Below are positions 21,521 to 21,719 of a DNA stretch of 21,719 nt, piece by piece. Numbering within the stretch: the stretch's first letter is position 1; every line of letters begins with the position of its first letter. The translations under genes were made by a program, and so were the position numbers. Origin of the DNA: Anaerofilum faecale (GTDB lineage: Bacteria > Bacillota > Clostridia > Oscillospirales > Ruminococcaceae); contig DXFV01000053.1 in the NCBI GenBank assembly GCA_019114265.1, positions 1 through 21,719 on the forward strand, written 5' to 3'. The notes under the pieces are model-generated. The model made no database searches. It saw only the letters and a program-made list of their open reading frames with translations, and had not been told where the DNA came from.

Positions 21521-21549
21521 TTGACGAAAAGCGGGGTGTGTGGTATTAT
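21521..21549 (+). promoter_or_regulatory. rRNA operon promoter P1
   Basis: -35 TTGACG (21521-21526), 17-bp spacer, -10 TATTAT (21544-21549). A-rich tracts upstream (CAAAA, AAAATAG) may act as UP elements. Confidence 0.75.
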
Positions 21550-21614
21550 AACTGAGCCGCAAGTGAGCGGCATGCGAAACTCGACAGTGAGTTCCCAAAA
21601 ATCACAAAAAACTC

Positions 21615-21642
21615 TTGACAAAAGAGAAAAGTGTGATATAAT
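21615..21642 (+). promoter_or_regulatory. rRNA operon promoter P2
   Basis: Perfect -35 TTGACA (21615-21620), 16-bp spacer, perfect -10 TATAAT (21637-21642). Between P1 and P2 are two small hairpins (GCCGC-GCGGC at 21556-21571, AACTC-GAGTT at 21579-21594). Confidence 0.85.
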
Positions 21643-21649
21643 AGAGAAC

Positions 21650-21719
21650 ATCACCAAACGGTGACGCAAAGACAGGACCTTGAAAATTAAACAATATCAA
21701 AGAAGCTTGAACGGAAGCC
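21650..21719 (+). other. rRNA operon leader, cut by the window end
   Basis: A short hairpin TCACC-AAAC-GGTGA (21651-21664) is followed by AGGACCTTGAAAATTAAACAA (21674-21694), the box-like leader sequence typically found just before 16S rRNA in Clostridia. The mature 16S start is not reached; it should lie a short distance beyond 21719. Confidence 0.75.

Overview
The window is a GC-rich chromosomal segment of an anaerobic, Gram-positive, endospore-forming Clostridia-type bacterium. Evidence: a complete spoIIAA-spoIIAB-sigF operon, GlpP-type control of a glycerol-3-phosphate oxidation operon (GlpA-like/GlpB-like/DUF1667), DUF1292, strong purine-rich ribosome binding sites and sigma-A promoters. 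The GC level, gene set and palindromic repeat elements recall Oscillospirales/Ruminococcaceae-type gut bacteria; that placement is inference.

Layout. 1-485: the leader-distal end of a CRISPR array with type I-C-like repeats; the leader and any cas genes would lie to the left of the window. 665-823: a minus-strand tRNA-Arg(CCG) with its own promoter and terminator. 890-8143: a tightly packed plus-strand run: two G3E (COG0523/CobW-like) P-loop GTPases, the first with a His/Cys-rich metal-binding stretch and the second fused to a DUF1980/TIGR03943-like domain; then signal peptidase I, a MATE transporter, a CPBP membrane protease, tadA, a FabG-like reductase and a GH25 lysozyme. 8145-10638: an AT-rich regulatory island with ARG-box-like sites, argH, and a lysine exporter of the LysO type split into two genes. 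10586-11440 (minus): an EamA/DMT transporter whose end overlaps that of lysO. 11477-13668: DUF1015 protein plus a NagD-like HAD phosphatase. 13682-13921: two near-identical terminator hairpins flanking a palindromic repeat element. 13930-14718 (minus): a cyclophilin lipoprotein. 14839-15231: DUF1292. 15275-15511: a freestanding promoter-terminator unit with no ORF, a good small structured RNA candidate. 15521-15773: decayed repeat-element copies and a bidirectional terminator. 15774-16600 (minus): glpP and a 64-residue small ORF. 16695-19932: the divergent glp operon with a leader terminator. 19931-21449: spoIIA operon. 21521-21719: tandem strong promoters and a leader typical of an rRNA operon, which should begin just beyond the right edge.

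How the parts work together. GlpP probably controls the divergent glp operon by antitermination at the leader hairpin. The two G3E GTPases probably form a metal-homeostasis (zinc-type) pair. SpoIIAA, SpoIIAB and SigF form the forespore-specific partner-switching module. The least explained items are the ~200-nt RNA, the GTPase-DUF1980 fusion, the 64-residue ORF and the terminator duplication around the palindromic element. Nothing in the window by itself proves a wholly new system.
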